Below, piece by piece: positions 1-12,508 of a stretch of 64,000 bases of DNA. The stretch is taken from positions 245,841,503 through 245,905,502 of the forward strand of contig NC_133661.1 in assembly GCF_037893015.1 (NCBI RefSeq), in the 5' to 3' direction. The DNA comes from Macrotis lagotis. Taxonomy: Eukaryota; Chordata; Mammalia; Peramelemorphia; Peramelidae. Each line of letters begins with the position of its first letter. Within the stretch, counting starts at the first letter, position 1. Below the pieces are notes generated by a model that was not told the DNA's origin, searched no databases, and saw nothing but the letters and a program-made list of their open reading frames with translations. The position numbers and the translations under genes were made by a program.

Positions 1-339
1 CATTACAAGAAGTGTTTAAGCCATAACCCCATGCTGTAAGCATGAGTCATCTGGGGGTGTTCCCTCTCCCATCAAAGTCATTCATCTTCAGCCTCACTCC
101 TGGTTCTCTACTATACCAGAGTAACCTCTTCACTGTGAAAATTCACTCCAGCTAGACTTCACATATTGGATATACCTAGTGGCTTCTCCCTCTGATGGGC
201 CAGGTCCTCTCCAGAACCTCCATTTAAGGAGACCCAGGACAACCACATCATTTTTTTCCAGACTGCACTCCTGATTCTCCAAACATTCTCTAGCATGCCC
301 CAGCAGGTACCTTCATCTCTTGTCCCACTGCCTACCCTT

Positions 340-480
340 TCCAGACTTCCTCCTCCTTTTCTCCTATTAGAATATAAATTCCTTGAGGGCAGAGATTGTC
401 TTTCCTTCTATTTGCTTAGCACTATGTCTTACACTTCTGTCTTGTGCAACCTGGCTTTTGAGCATGCATAATTTACTTCA
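340..480 (+). mobile_element. L2-like LINE 3' end
   Basis: 'ccttgagggcagagattgtct' through 'tagcactatgtcttacac' is the typical L2 3' tail. Bases 1-339 are pyrimidine-rich and may be more of the same element or another old repeat; 481-1,164 is unassigned. Confidence 0.5.
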
Positions 481-1164
481 TATAGAGTTGTTCTATCCCT
501 TACCATATGGGTAGGGGTAGCCTCCTTGATTGGCTGTCTGTTTGACCAAGAAAGAAAAGGGACTTGCCTTTCCTTGCTTACTTTTCTTTTACCCAGCTCT
601 GAGAAATGGGGGTTCTTTTTGTTCTTGATTGTTCATCTTTAGTTTTGATTATCGGAGGTAATCCCTTCAGAACTAGGAGTCATGTCATGGAACTTTGGAG
701 CCAAGTGGAATGCCTGTCAGGGTGGCATAAAAACCCTGAGAAGCCAGGGTGCCTGGGATTTAAGGAGCCCAAGAAGGGTTTTGGACTTGGAATGGGGACT
801 GTGCTCTAAGAGTTAAACTATGAACCTAATGCTCTTCTCCTCACTAATTGAGGTACAGAGAGGGAGTAGAGTTATGCCTCTCCCTTGTTTGGGGGTGGGG
901 GAGTATATTTGCATATTTGTGAGGATTCCTTTGGAAGTAAATATTTTATAAAACCTCTGTCACGTTTCCCTTGATTTATTGTTCCTTTTCTGGTCTGTTG
1001 AAATGAATACACTGGATGAAAGGAAGTCAGGGTAAGGGGATATAAAGTCATGTAGGACCTATGTTATAGATTTTTTGAAAATTCTATTTCGAAAGGCAAG
1101 AATTCCAGAGTCTTATGGGAGTTAGCTACCAGAAGAATTGATGTATAAGAACACTTGATGTAAG

Positions 1165-1370
1165 AATAATTAGTGAAAAAGAACACAGGAAATCAATAGA
1201 CCTGGAATCAAGAGACCTGGGTTTGAGTCTTGGCTTTACTAGTTGTAGCTGACCTAGGAAAATTCTGTTAACATTTCTGAGTTTGTTTTCTGTCCTCTGA
1301 CATAGTAGATACTTATACCACCTATCTCACAAGATTGTTATAAGTGGAGCAGGATGTATATGCACTTATT
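1165..1370 (+). mobile_element. MIR/MON1-type SINE
   Basis: Includes 'gagacctgggtttgagtctt' followed by decayed core and tail ('cacctatctcacaagattg'). Confidence 0.5.
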
Positions 1371-1544
1371 GGTTAGCCCAGGGGAAACTTGGAGTATTGT
1401 ATTAGCAATAGAAATTCCTACTGACTCATGTTCTTCCATCTTTAAAACCACAAGACAGGGTTTGACTTTACAGTTAACCAGCAAAGAAGTGTTTTTTCTT
1501 ATTTGAATTACAAATTCTCTCCCTTCCTCTTGCCCCAACCAATT

Positions 1545-2580
1545 GAGAAGACAAGCAATATGATATCAGTTATACATGTGAAGTCATATAAAACATATTT
1601 CCATAATAGTCATGTTAAAAAAAAATAAAAAGCAAGCAATGTAAAGATATGTGAACAAAATGTGCTTCAATTTGCACTCAGAGTTCACCCTCTGGAGGTA
1701 GATAGTATTTTTCATCATTTATCTTCTGGAATTGTCTTGGATCCTGCCTTGATCAGAGTAGCTTAGTCTTTCACAGTTGATCATCCCTAAAATATTCTTG
1801 TTTCTGTATACAATGTCCTCCTGATTCTTTCACTTTACTTCACATTAGTTTGTCTAAGTCTTCCAATATTTTTCTGAAATCATCCCCTTTATTTCTTACA
1901 ATAGGATGCCATCATAATCACATACCACAACTTGTTCAACCATTCTTCAATTGATGGACATCACTTCAATTTCCAATTCTTTACCACCAGAAAAAGAATT
2001 GTTATAAATATTTTTGTATTTGTAGGTCTTTTTCCTCTTTTCTTTTATCTCTTTGGGATACAGACCAAGTAGAGATATTACTGGGACAAATTTTATATAA
2101 AATTTTATATAAAATTTGTTATGTTTTTCATATAGTTCCAAATTATTCTGCAGAATGGTTGGACCAGTTTATAATTCCAACATTACATTTGTATACTTAT
2201 TTTTCCACATTCTCTCCTTTATTTATCATTTTTCTTTTCTTTCATATTAGTCAATCTGATAGGTAGTTTATTTAATAGGACTTTCTCTAATCAATAGTTA
2301 TTTAGAGCATTTTTTTATATGATTGTTGATAGTTTTGAATTCTTTTTTTTTTGTTTGTTTGTTTGCAAGGCAATAGGGTTAAATGACTTGCCCAAGATTA
2401 CACAGCTAAGTAATTATTAAATGTCTGAGGCTGGATTTGAACTGAGACCCTCCTGACTCCAGGACCAGTACTCTATCTACCCAGTTGCCCAGCTGCCCTG
2501 AATGGGTCTAACTTTTTATACATTTGGCTCTATTCCCTATATATTTGAAAAGTAAGGGAGTATACTTTTCAATGTTATCA
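1545..2580 (-). mobile_element. Old L1 3' end, split by a SINE
   Basis: Reverse-strand L1 3' UTR and end of ORF2 ('cttgttcaaccattcttcaa', 'aattgatggacatc', 'tctttgggatacagacc'). The 2,341-2,500 SINE interrupts it; L1 resumes at 2,501 with 'ggctctattccctatatatt'. A short AT-rich duplication (aaattttatat) lies at 2,090-2,118. Many stops; not coding. Confidence 0.75.
2341..2500 (-). mobile_element. tRNA-headed SINE
   Basis: T-rich tail with tttg repeats, then 'gcaaggcaatagggttaaat' and the head complement ending 'cagctgccct'. Confidence 0.85.
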
Positions 2581-2944
2581 CCAGGTGGCACTATATTAAA
2601 GCCATAAAACCAAAGTATCCTTAGGACTCCTGATAAATGTGTAGAATAGTCTTTGTATATATGGCAACCACCTAAATCCAAAAAAATTACATGCTTCAAG
2701 AGATTTTGCATTGGGCTTTGATTCTAAAGTAGGGGATGATGAACTATATATCTGCATTTTTGGAAAAAATATAATTAAATCTATGGCTCCCCCTCACATC
2801 TGAGATATTTCCTCAGTAGATCCTGAACCTCTCTATTTTCTATAAGTAAGCAATATTCGGTGGTCATATGGTTTAAAATTTCATAGAATTCAGTCCCTTT
2901 TTCCTTCAAGTAACTCCCCCAAACATAATGGATAGGTGGAATAG

Positions 2945-3065
2945 GCAGTTATACTTACCATGTGCCAGGCAATGTGCATTTTATAAATATTATCTCATTT
3001 GATCAATTGTTTCAAATCCCTCCTTCCATGCTCTAGGTTACAGAAATGGAATGATGGAGGCTATT
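2945..3065 (-). mobile_element. MIR fragment
   Basis: 'accatgtgccaggcaatgtgc' region followed by 'attatctcatttgatc', matching MIR's minus-strand pattern. 3,066-3,760 has no recognised feature. Confidence 0.45.
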
Positions 3066-3763
3066 ACCCCGAGGCAATTCTGGGTCCTGAAATAAAACAG
3101 TGTAAGCAATGAGATAAAGTAAAGTGCCAGGGGTAAGTTTGATCTGCTGGCATTCTCAGTAGTAAGGTTTTTTGCAGCTATCAGTCCAGTTCCACTATAT
3201 CTGAACTCTTACAAATTAGCTTATCATCCCTTCAATTTCATCTCTTCCTCCAGAGTCTCGTCTTCAGCAGACCTGACTTCCAGGGTTATTTCAGATGTTC
3301 ATTCTTGACTTAAGCCAGAGGGGCAGCCCGTCACAACAGTAGCAATCAACTGTCAAGTATGACTACATTATCTCCTGGAAATTCTTTAGTATTTTTTTTT
3401 CACCACCTTGCTTTTACATGGTGGGCCTGAAGTCCTTCTCAATGCCTAAGGAAGGCAGAGGTAGAGAGGAAGGGATAATTCATGTGCCCACATATACAAC
3501 TTTCTTCTTTTCCTCTTCCTTTCTTCCCACCAACTTCAACCATCATTCATTCCTTCCAAAGTCTTGCTAACTTAATTTCTCTTTTGGGAACCCTCAGCTC
3601 AGCCAGACACGAGACTCATTGTCTATTTCTCCTACTATGTAAGAATTGAATAAGTGGATGGATTTCAAAGTACTTTGTGACCAAAAAATACTATATATAA
3701 ATATTAAGGAAGAAGAAGAAAAATAGAACAGGTATGTAACTATGCTCATTTTTTTCCTTATTT

Positions 3764-3935
3764 CCTCTTCAGGAAGGTCACCCCAGAGAAATTATTTTAT
3801 GGTTTTGAATCACCCAGGGATTTCATGTTGGTCAGTAACTTAAAAAAAATAAACAGCAATTTTCAAACAGGAATTAAAATGGCGCTTTGGAGCACTGGCC
3901 AATAGGAAGTATGTCTACATGATTGTTGAGTGAGG
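3764..3935 (+). repeat. Dispersed duplication, copy 1
   Basis: Contains 'agggatttcatgttggtcag' and 'aggaagtatgtctacatg', both recurring in the same order at 4,470-4,625. Source repeat not identified. Confidence 0.55.
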
Positions 3936-3963
3936 AAGAGGGAGAGATAACAAAGATTATAGA

Positions 3964-4118
3964 TGGGGCAGCTAGGTGGCACAGTAGATAGAACACTGGC
4001 CCAGGAGTCAGGAGTACCTGAGTTCAATCCGACCTCATACACTTAATAATTACCTTGCTGTATGGCCTTGGGCAAGCCACTTAACCCCATTGCCTTGCAA
4101 AAACCTTAAAAAAAATTC
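3964..4118 (+). mobile_element. tRNA-headed SINE
   Basis: Full-length copy from 'ggggcagctaggtggcacag' to 'gccttgcaaaaacct' and A-tail. It sits between the two copies of a dispersed duplication. Confidence 0.93.
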
Positions 4119-4469
4119 TATGATTAAATAGAATAGAATTGGCAATCTCCCTTTAACCCTACTGTATTTCAGGATATAATTGCCATGATGTGATGCTCAA
4201 CACTCCCACTTATTGCCCATTGGTCATTCATTAGGATGAGAAAGAGATGGCCATGTGTTCATAGCCAGTTTGCCATAGGTAGACGGGAAATAAAACTACA
4301 GCACCTTTTCCAGAAGACTCTTCGAACCAGTTCTAAATTATCTTGCTTCCTCAAAATCTAAAAGAAAGAAAAAAAAAAGAGAGATGTAAGATGTAAGTAA
4401 TGATTTACTTATTCAATTATATTTCAGAAACCTCTGAATCATCAATTCTTTTGGCTTTTTCAGCCAATT

Positions 4470-4625
4470 AGGAAATTATTTCTATACAATATAGATCTCT
4501 GATTCATCATTATTATGGTCTTGAATCATCTAGAGATTTCATGTTGGTCATTTGGTTACATGGGACTTTGGATTGAAGTTAGGCAGGAAGTATCTATACA
4601 TGTTTCCAGGATTTGCCTTTTTAGA
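4470..4625 (+). repeat. Dispersed duplication, copy 2
   Basis: Contains 'agagatttcatgttggtcat' and 'aggaagtatctatacatg', parallel to 3,764-3,935, about 0.7 kb downstream in the same orientation. Confidence 0.55.
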
Positions 4626-4848
4626 CTGATCTACTCTACTGATGCAATTCCTCATGAAAATAAAATAAATTCTCATGGATGGCATGTGGTGACTCCTGAA
4701 GTTCTAGGTTGTTACACTTCAGAATGAGACAACTCTCTTCTTTCCCAATAGAACTTGAAGGATCACTTGGTCCTCTCCTACCAGGATGGAATGATGCCTG
4801 ACTCAGCATAGAATCAGACTAACTCCACCCCTCGAACATATACATACA

Positions 4849-4859
4849 CATACACACAC

Positions 4860-4910
<51 letters not shown>
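4849..4910. repeat. (CA)n microsatellite
   Basis: About 31 CA dinucleotides. Confidence 0.98.
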
Positions 4911-4912
<2 letters not shown>

Positions 4913-4959
4913 ACAAACTATTTTTTTCTAACTGATCTTTCTGGTAAACCACAAACTGT

Positions 4960-5335
4960 CTTTAGATGACACCCATCTCTTTGTTTCCCTCCACCCCATC
5001 TCTAAACAGTTCTCTCTCTCGATTTCCAGCTCCTCACCTCTGGACTTCTCTTAGGAATCTCTTCATTCCTAGGGCCTGGAGAGCTCCTCTTAAGATTCAC
5101 TGTCAAAGGAAGAGGCTGGGTTAGTCTCTTCATTTGCCACTCCTCTGATCCTTCTATGTCTTTCCCCTATAGCAGGTATCTTCTCCATCCTCCATTTTAA
5201 GCTTCCTTTTTGTATGCTATCTTCCCTCATTAGTTGGTAAGTTTTTCAAGGGGAAAGATTTTCTCTTTGTGCTTGTGTTCCCAGCACTAAGCATAATATA
5301 GTAGATACTTAATAAATTTTTATTGACTCACTGAT
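4960..5335 (+). mobile_element. L2 LINE 3' end
   Basis: 'cagcactaagcataatatag' then 'tagatacttaataaattttt' is the L2 3' terminus; upstream text is pyrimidine-rich L2 3' UTR. 5,336-5,550 unassigned. Confidence 0.7.
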
Positions 5336-5550
5336 TAGTAAGACTATTAGTAAAACTAGTAGACTCTTTGACCTTTTCTTTGGATATTGTATTTACCAAA
5401 GATATCTAAACATTTTGCCATCATTTCAAAAATCCCTCCAATTCCAAGATCCATAATATTGTCTTATCCTTCTTTCCTTTCCCCTCTGGGCCCATTGACA
5501 ACACCCAGATTGAATTGTGGACTAGAAAACAGTACAGATGTTGTTTCTCT

Positions 5551-5795
5551 CTAGACATTTCAATTGTATCCTATTCTTTGTGATCCTATTGGGAGTTTTC
5601 TTGGCAAAGATACTGGAATGGTTTGTCAGTTTCTTCTCCAGCTCATTTTAGAAATAAAGAAACTGAGGTAGACAGGGTTAAAGACAAGGTCATACAGTTA
5701 GTATGTATCTGAGGTCAAATTCGAACTCTGAAGATGAATCTTGTTGACTTCAGACCTGGCTCTCTATTTGCCCACAACCTAGCTGCCCAGATAGT
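5551..5795 (-). mobile_element. MAR1-like long SINE
   Basis: Contains 'ttttcttggcaaagatactg', 'aaataaagaaactgaggtag' and head complement ending 'acctagctgcccag'; longer internal body than the abundant SINE. Confidence 0.75.
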
Positions 5796-6234
5796 ACAAA
5801 TAGGTGAATATGAAATTTGTTGAAGAGTCATCCCAAAGAATTATCATTAATGCTTGATTAAATATATTGTTGTATATTTTAATAGTATATTTTCCATAGA
5901 AATTTGGGTTACAACTATCTAGATATCTACATGAAAGGAGGTTTCTAGTGGAGTGGTGTGGGAAAGTATACTTAGTTATATGCTAGTCAATATTTTTTAT
6001 AAGTGACTCAAAAGATCTAAGGGTGGTATTCATATTATCTAGTTAACGTGTAAGGAGAGAGAATCAGCCTCCAGTAATATTATAGATTGAGAGTAGAAAA
6101 GAACCTTAGAGTTTTCTCCATGCTCTCATTTTAAAGAGATTAGCAGAAAAGAAAAATCAGTTAAGTCCAATAAAATGAATTGTGATAATAACATTCTTTT
6201 CTTAAAAAATTTTTAATTGGGTAACTATTTATTT
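5796..6234. other. Unassigned AT-rich sequence
   Basis: No feature recognised on either strand. Confidence 0.5.
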
Positions 6235-6440
6235 ATTTGTTTTTAGAAAGATTTTTTTTAAGTTTTACAATTTCTCCCCTAATCTTGCTTCCCTCCCCCC
6301 ACCCCCACAGAAGGCATTGTTTCCATGGTATACATTGATCTAAGTTGAATGTGATGAGAGAGAAATCATATCCTTAAGGAAGGAAAAATAAAGTATAAGA
6401 GACAGAAAAATTACATAATTAAATAATAGTTTTTAAATAA
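6235..6440 (-). mobile_element. L1 3' end (truncated)
   Basis: Reverse-strand L1 3' UTR: 'cttgcttccctccccccacc', 'ttgtttccatggtatacatt', 'aaatcatatccttaaggaag'. 6,441-6,704 unassigned. Confidence 0.8.
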
Positions 6441-6704
6441 AATTCTTTTTTAGTTAAAAATAACAACTACTCAACTTTACAAGTACAAATTAGAAAAGGG
6501 GCTACTAAATAACTTTTTTGTTGAGAAAAGATTTGAGGTCTTTAGAGGACAGAAAGCTCAGTATATGTCTACTAAATTTAAATGAAAAAGTTAATATGAT
6601 CTCCAGTTGCATTAAGAGAGGCATCATCTATTTGGGACTGTGGGGTTGATAGAGGGAATGATAATATTTCCACTATAACAGGTCCTATCATGCCGTATCT
6701 AGAG

Positions 6705-7135
6705 TATGGGCAGTTCAGTGGTGTAGTGGGTAGAACATGGTTCTGAATTCAGGAGGACCCAAGTTCAAATATGACCTCAGACACTTATTAGTTGTGTGGC
6801 CTTGGAAAAGTCAATTAACACTGATTCCCTTGTATCTAGAGCTGTCACTAGTCATCTAGGACCCAGATGGCTCTGGAGGATAAAGTAAGGCTGGTGACTT
6901 AACAAAGCAACCCCCTCATTCAAATCCAATTCATGGACTTGATATGTTATCACTTTCCTGATGTCATGGTCTTCTTCAAAAATAAAGGACAAGGGGCAAC
7001 TAGGTGGTGTAGCGGATAAAGCCCCAGCCTTGGAGTCAGGAGTACCTGGGTTCAAATGCAGTCTCAGAGACTTAATAATTACCTAGCTGTGTGGCCTTGG
7101 GCAAGCCACTTAACCCCATTTGCCTTGCAAAAACC

Positions 7136-7188
<53 letters not shown>

Positions 7189-7275
7189 ATGAGTGAGTGA
7201 ATGAATGAATGAATGAATGAATGAATAAGTGAATAAATGAATAAATAAATAAATAAAGGACAAGCATTATTATTA
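6705..7275 (+). mobile_element. Older tRNA-headed SINE, split by a younger SINE
   Basis: Head from 'gggcagttcagtggtgtagt', body with 'agatggctctggaggataaa', tail 'gatgtcatggtcttcttc'. Interrupted from 6,991 to 7,257 and resumes with 'ggacaagcattattatt'. The same family occurs at 13,160 and 48,690. Confidence 0.75.
6991..7257 (+). mobile_element. tRNA-headed SINE with tetranucleotide-repeat tail
   Basis: Inserted in the older SINE with target duplication aaataaaggacaag on both sides. The A-tail has expanded into (TAAA)n, then (TGAA)n, then (TAAA)n from about 7,138. Confidence 0.93.
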
Positions 7276-7934
7276 TCTAGAGAATAATGTTCATGCTCAG
7301 TAATTACATAGGTTACATGTTTCAGTAAATACATGGGTGAGCTGTAGAGGATAAGCAGGGCAATGAAGAGAAGAGATTCAAATTCATGCCATATATCAAG
7401 ATAAGTTGAAGGAATATAGACAACGAAAGAAAGAGCTTATGGCTTAGTAGAAGTCTTTAAATATTTTAGATTCTTGAAGAATGCTATTTGGAGCAGAAAT
7501 TGCAGAAAGGCAGATGTGAGCTCTATATAAGGAAAATCTCCTAATGAAAAGTCTGGATGACCACTCATCATGCCCAATGAAGAGGAGGGCTTCTTCAGGT
7601 ATGAGGTGGACTAGATGGCCCTTGAGGTTCCTTCCAACTCAAAGAATCTGGGAGCCTTCTCCAGGGACCAGTTTTGGTCATCATGTTTAATCTGAGGTTC
7701 ACAACTCTTTTAGTACTTACATTTATGGTATATTAATCATTAGGTGAATTATTTTCCCAAATCTGTTTTATTGTTCTACAAAAAATGATAAAGTTCTCCC
7801 TTGATCCTCTGAATTGTTCTTATTCATTTCTTATAATGTGATCATTCATACACCATAATTTGATCAACCATTTCCCATAATCTCTTCTCTCATCCAGCTG
7901 GCCTATGTTCCTTGTCAATTATATGTAAAGATAA
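7276..7934. other. Mostly unassigned
   Basis: A MON1-like tail is visible at about 7,605-7,655 ('gactagatggcccttgaggt'). Nothing else recognised. Confidence 0.4.
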
Positions 7935-8822
7935 TTTTCAGCATTCATTTTTATAAAGTTTTCTTCCACCTTCCCTCCCTCCATCTTAGGATGGCAAGCA
8001 ATTTGATATAGGTTATACATGTGCAATTGTATTACACACATTTGTATATTAGTAATGTTTTGAAAGAAGAATCAGAAAAAAAGGGGAAACAATAAGAAAA
8101 AAAGTTAAATTTAAAGATGTGAAAATTAGGGGCAGCTAGGTTGCACAGTGGTTAGAGCACCGACCCTGGAGTCAGGAGTACCTGAGTTCAAATGTGGCCT
8201 CAGACACTTAATAATTACCTAGCTGTGTGGCCTTGGGCAAGCCACTTAACCCCATTGCCTTACCAAAAAAAAACAAACCTAAAAAAAAGACATGAAAATT
8301 GTATACTTTGATCTTCAATCAGATCCCATAGTTCTTACTCTCGATGCCGATGGTATTTTCCACCACAATTCTTTTAGAATTGTCCTTCATTACTGTACTG
8401 CTGAGAACTAGTTCTATCATAGTTGATCATTGTACAATATTGCTATTAAAGTGTTCAATGTTTTTTCCTAGTTCTGTTCCCTTCATTCATTTTCCAGGTT
8501 TTTCTGAAATCTGTTTGCTTATCATATCTTATAGAGCAATAATATTCCATTACATTCACATATCACAACTTGTTCAGCCATTCCTCAATTGATGGATATT
8601 TTTTCAATGCATAGCCAGCACAAAAAGAGCTGCTATGAATATTCTTGTACATGGGAATATTCTTTTCCTCTTTTTTTGTGATCTCTTTGGGATATAGATC
8701 TAGTAGTGGTATTGCTAAATCAAAGGGTATGCAGTTTTATTGCCCTTTGGGCATAGTTTCAAATTGTTCTCCAGAATGATTGGATCAGTTCACAACTCCA
8801 CCAACAGCATGTTAGTGTCCCA
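7935..8822 (-). mobile_element. Old L1 3' part, split by a SINE
   Basis: 3' UTR ('gcaagcaatttgatataggt') and ORF2 end ('cttgttcagccattcctcaa', 'tctttgggatatagatctag', 'caccaacagcatgttagtgt'). Interrupted by the SINE at 8,130-8,289. Confidence 0.8.
8130..8289 (+). mobile_element. tRNA-headed SINE
   Basis: Full copy inside the L1, flanked by imperfect target duplication gatgtgaaaatta / gacatgaaaattg. Confidence 0.93.
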
Positions 8823-8849
8823 AATAACAATATTGTAGGATAATCAATA

Positions 8850-9190
8850 GTGAATAGCTTAGCTATTCTCAGCAATACAATCATACAAGACAATTATGAA
8901 GGACTGATGATAAAAAATGCCATCCATCTCCAGAGAAAGAACTGATGGAATCTGAATGCAGGGAGAAGCATACTTTTTCTTTACTTTCTTTATATTTCTT
9001 GCATGTGGTTTTTTTTTTTGTGGTCTCCATTTTCTTTCAAAATATGATTAACATGGAAATAGGTTTTGCATGACTTGCCTTCTCAATGGGGAAGGAGAAA
9101 GGCTAAAACTAGACAATTTGGAATTCAAAATAAAAAAAGTCAAAAATTGTTTTTACCTATAATTGGGGAAAATAAAATATTAAATCATAA
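8850..9190 (+). mobile_element. L1 3' UTR end, + strand
   Basis: 'ctattctcagcaatacaatc', 'catctccagagaaagaactg', 'attggggaaaataaaatatt' and A-rich end. Same terminus as 59,815-60,228 and opposite in orientation to the adjacent L1 piece. Confidence 0.65.
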
Positions 9191-9232
9191 AAAATTATAA
9201 ATAAATACTTGTTTCTTTTCTTCTGGAGGTCT

Positions 9233-9455
9233 TTTTAGGGCTAGTTAGGTGATGCAGTGGATAGAGTACTGAGCCTAGAGTCAGGAAGACCTGATTTCAA
9301 ATTCAACCTCAGACACTTTAGAAGCTATGTGACTTTAGAGAATTTACTTTAAGAAAGATAATAGCACCCACCTCTCAGAATTGTGAGGATCAAAAAGATA
9401 TTTGTAAAGTACTGAGCACACTGCCTGGTAACATAGTAGGCATGCTATTATCATC
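9233..9455 (+). mobile_element. MON1-like SINE
   Basis: tRNA-like head 'ggctagttaggtgatgcagt' followed by MIR-like tail 'acctctcagaattgtgagga' and 'ttgtaaagtactgagcaca'. Confidence 0.7.
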
Positions 9456-10615
9456 ATCTATCTAGAAAAAGGTTCTACTAGGCTTACTAAAGGCAGCCTG
9501 ACATCATCTTCATCATCATCTTCACTATCATCTTCATCATCTTTATTGTCTCTCCCTTACTACCTTTCTGGAGGAAGAAACAAAAGTTATTTTTTAAAGT
9601 AGTGCCTCACCTTTTGTTATCCTCAAAATCATGATATTTTATTGATTTAACAATAATTAATTTAAAAGTGGAGAAGGGACTTGTCTTAGACATGGATGAG
9701 ATACAGAGAAGAGAGATAATTGCTAAATGTCAGTCTGAGGTCATTACATCCTCTTCCCACTTTATTACTAGAAGGCCTTGTGATACTTGAGTTGATGGTC
9801 TAGCTTTAGAAGAATTATGAGATATTATTTTTCAGTGCAAAAATTGCTATTCATGATATATCATCCAAAAAAAATAATTTCAGTTCAGACTTGTTATTTT
9901 AGAGTCTAAAGGACTAAGATGTTTTAGAATGTTTCACATCAAAAGTGGTTGAAATTTTTTTAGCACTTAAGGAATCACCTTAAGTTGTCTGAAGATTTTG
10001 TTTCAGAAGGATCTAAGATAATGTCTTAATGGAATAAATGAAAGAAACTTTGGAGTTCTGTAAAGGATGTAAGTGGTATACTTAAAACAAATATTTATTA
10101 GGTTCACAAAAGCAGTTGATTTTTCAGTCTTAGGCGAATAAAAATAACAGGTTATATTTATATCAGTTTTATGACATGCAAAATTCTTTCCTCCTAAAGA
10201 TAGTGTAAATCTTATCCCTATGTGATTTAAGTGGGATGATTCTGGTCTGTAAGTTTTGCCTAAAGAAAGCTACCATTGGAGGATGTGTTTGCTGCTCATC
10301 AACTTGAAGTGTTATTTGATTTCTTATTGCTCTGTTTCTCTCCTATAATGCATGAGTATTAAATCATACCTGTGAATTAAATAGATTGGGGCTAGGGGAT
10401 TTCAGGAGAATTTTGATTCCATAGTAATTCCATCTGTTTCTAACATTCTACCTCTGTTGGTTGATATACTTCACCAACATGCACTTAGCAGAACACTGAC
10501 TGGCAGAGCCAAGTCAAAGATTTAAAACAGTTCAGGGGCCCTTTCTCTAGAGTATTTTTGTGCCTATCACTTGAACTCATTTTTTCTAAGATAGTTTAAT
10601 TTACATTAATGAGAA

Positions 10616-10647
<32 letters not shown>

Positions 10648-11329
10648 TGATAAATTCAGCAAATAAATCTTAAGTGTCCTGAAGTACAAACCAAGTCATG
10701 GAAATGTCAACTTGCACAGAGAGGAAACCTGCAGACAATCTACAAAAAAAAAAACCTTTGTAGACTTTGGAATGCATTATGCTTTTGCATTAGCAGGTTT
10801 ACTTTCCTCCTCAAGTTTTCTGAGACTAACATTGAATTCTCCAAGTTCATGATGGTTTAGCTAAGTGAGGAGGAGAAAGCCCAGAAGAATCCTGAAACAT
10901 TTATTTCAAGGAATATTAAGAATTGACTATAGCTAAAAAGTTTCTGACTTTAAATGATAATAATGGGAAAGTACTGCTAAAATATTTTTATTGCACTTTT
11001 TCTCTGAAATAAAAGTATAATGTAAATAATTTGAAAAAAAAATAAAGGAGTGCCTCAACTGATTAGAGAAAGCTGTCTTTTAAGGCTTTTACCTTCAAGA
11101 AGATACCCCACAATGACAAGAGGGGTATGGTAGGTGGGGAAGTTGCAGAGAAATTCCTGTAAAGAGAAATTACCAGAGTAATCTCTTCTACCATCATATT
11201 TACCTATTCCTAGAAACTCTATATTTTCTCATAGGTCTCCTGTTGCAAATGTCTGTCTGACAGATTGCAATTACTGTAATTTGACCAGGGAATGTATGCA
11301 GGCAGTAATCATATTAAATTATTTGCATC
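9456..11329. other. Unassigned, probably low-copy sequence
   Basis: No recognised repeat apart from a (TA)n run at 10,616-10,642. No open frame with family resemblance. One of the larger repeat-poor stretches upstream of SPTLC2. Confidence 0.4.
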
Positions 11330-11550
11330 TGCAAAGCATTTTTCCTCTGAAAGAATTCAGTGCACCTTGATGAGAATTCTCTTTAATCCTTCCTCCCATA
11401 GGTAAGGGCAGACATTAGCTCAGTTTTGTAAATGGGAACACTGAGGTATCAAAAGGTATAAAGAACTTCTCCCAGGTTTCCCAGCAAAAGTGTGATAGAT
11501 TCTCAGGAATGGGATCAAACTCTCCATCACTGATTCTACTATTTCAGTTT
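11330..11550 (-). mobile_element. MIR-like SINE
   Basis: 'gcaaagcatttttcctc' to 'gtaaatgggaacactgaggt' and 'aatgggatcaaactctcc', the reverse MIR pattern. Confidence 0.5.
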
Positions 11551-11809
11551 TTCCAGGATCTGTGATTTCAGGGTTTAGAAACAGCCTCCAGTGTTGCAGA
11601 TTATAATCTATTCATGCTTTAATAACTATCTACTCAGAGGATTATTGTAGATCACTAGGTGAATTATCTGATGACCAAACTCTTCAACTTTGGCTAGACT
11701 TGTCCTGGAATGACAATCCATTATCAGGCTGTACTCAAAGCCTTTCTAGTTTGGTAGAGCCAAGCTGGCATGGTTTTTGACAATGCCAAGGGTCACCTTC
11801 ACATCATGT

Positions 11810-11940
11810 TGAGGTAGTATGATGGAATACCAGATGATTGGATGTGGGAGAGTAATAGAAACTGAGTTTGAATCTCAGCTCTGCCACTTTTCATCTATTT
11901 GACATGAGCAAAACACCTATCTGAACCTCAATTTAGATTT
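11810..11940 (+). mobile_element. MIR-like SINE
   Basis: 'aaactgagtttgaatctcag', 'ctctgccacttttcatc' and 'aacacctatctgaacctcaa' follow the MIR core order. Confidence 0.5.
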
Positions 11941-12356
11941 TGCTTAGGATTAATCCCTCCCTTCAGATTTCCATGTTGAATGAAATATGTTTTTGTATTC
12001 AACTGTGTGTGTGCATTCTTCTCTGCTCTATTCCCTTTAGAAGAATGAAGTTCATTTTCAGCAGTCCCACTCACCCCCTTTTCCTTGTTTGTATAGGGAT
12101 TGATTTATATTTTCTGATAATGCAAAATCACTGTCCCTAATCTTTCTCCCCCACCCCTGAAATCCTCTTCCCCTCCCTTTCTATTGTTCTTTTAAGATCA
12201 TCAAGATAACACAGAACCACTCCCAGGTGGTTCTGCCTAATAAGACTAGAATGACCTCTGATGAGTCATGTATCATCTCATATTAGAATGTAAGCAGTTT
12301 ATCCTTGTTGTTCATAATGAACTTCATTGTTCACTCTGTTTACCTTTCTTATAGTT

Positions 12357-12508
12357 CTTTTTTTTATATTTTTCAAGGCAATGGGGTTAAGTGGCTTGCC
12401 CAAGGCCACAGGGCTAGGTAATTATTAAGTGTCTGAGGTCGGATTTGAACCCAGGTACTCCTGACTCCAAGGCCGGTGCTCTATTCACTGCGCCACCTAG
12501 CTGTCCCG
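12357..12508 (-). mobile_element. tRNA-headed SINE
   Basis: From T-rich tail to 'gccacctagctgtccc'; flanks repeat gttctttt on both sides. Confidence 0.92.

Noticed and set aside
7079-7334. Open frames rich in FIYLFIYL repeats
   Set aside because: Translation of the SINE tetranucleotide tail.
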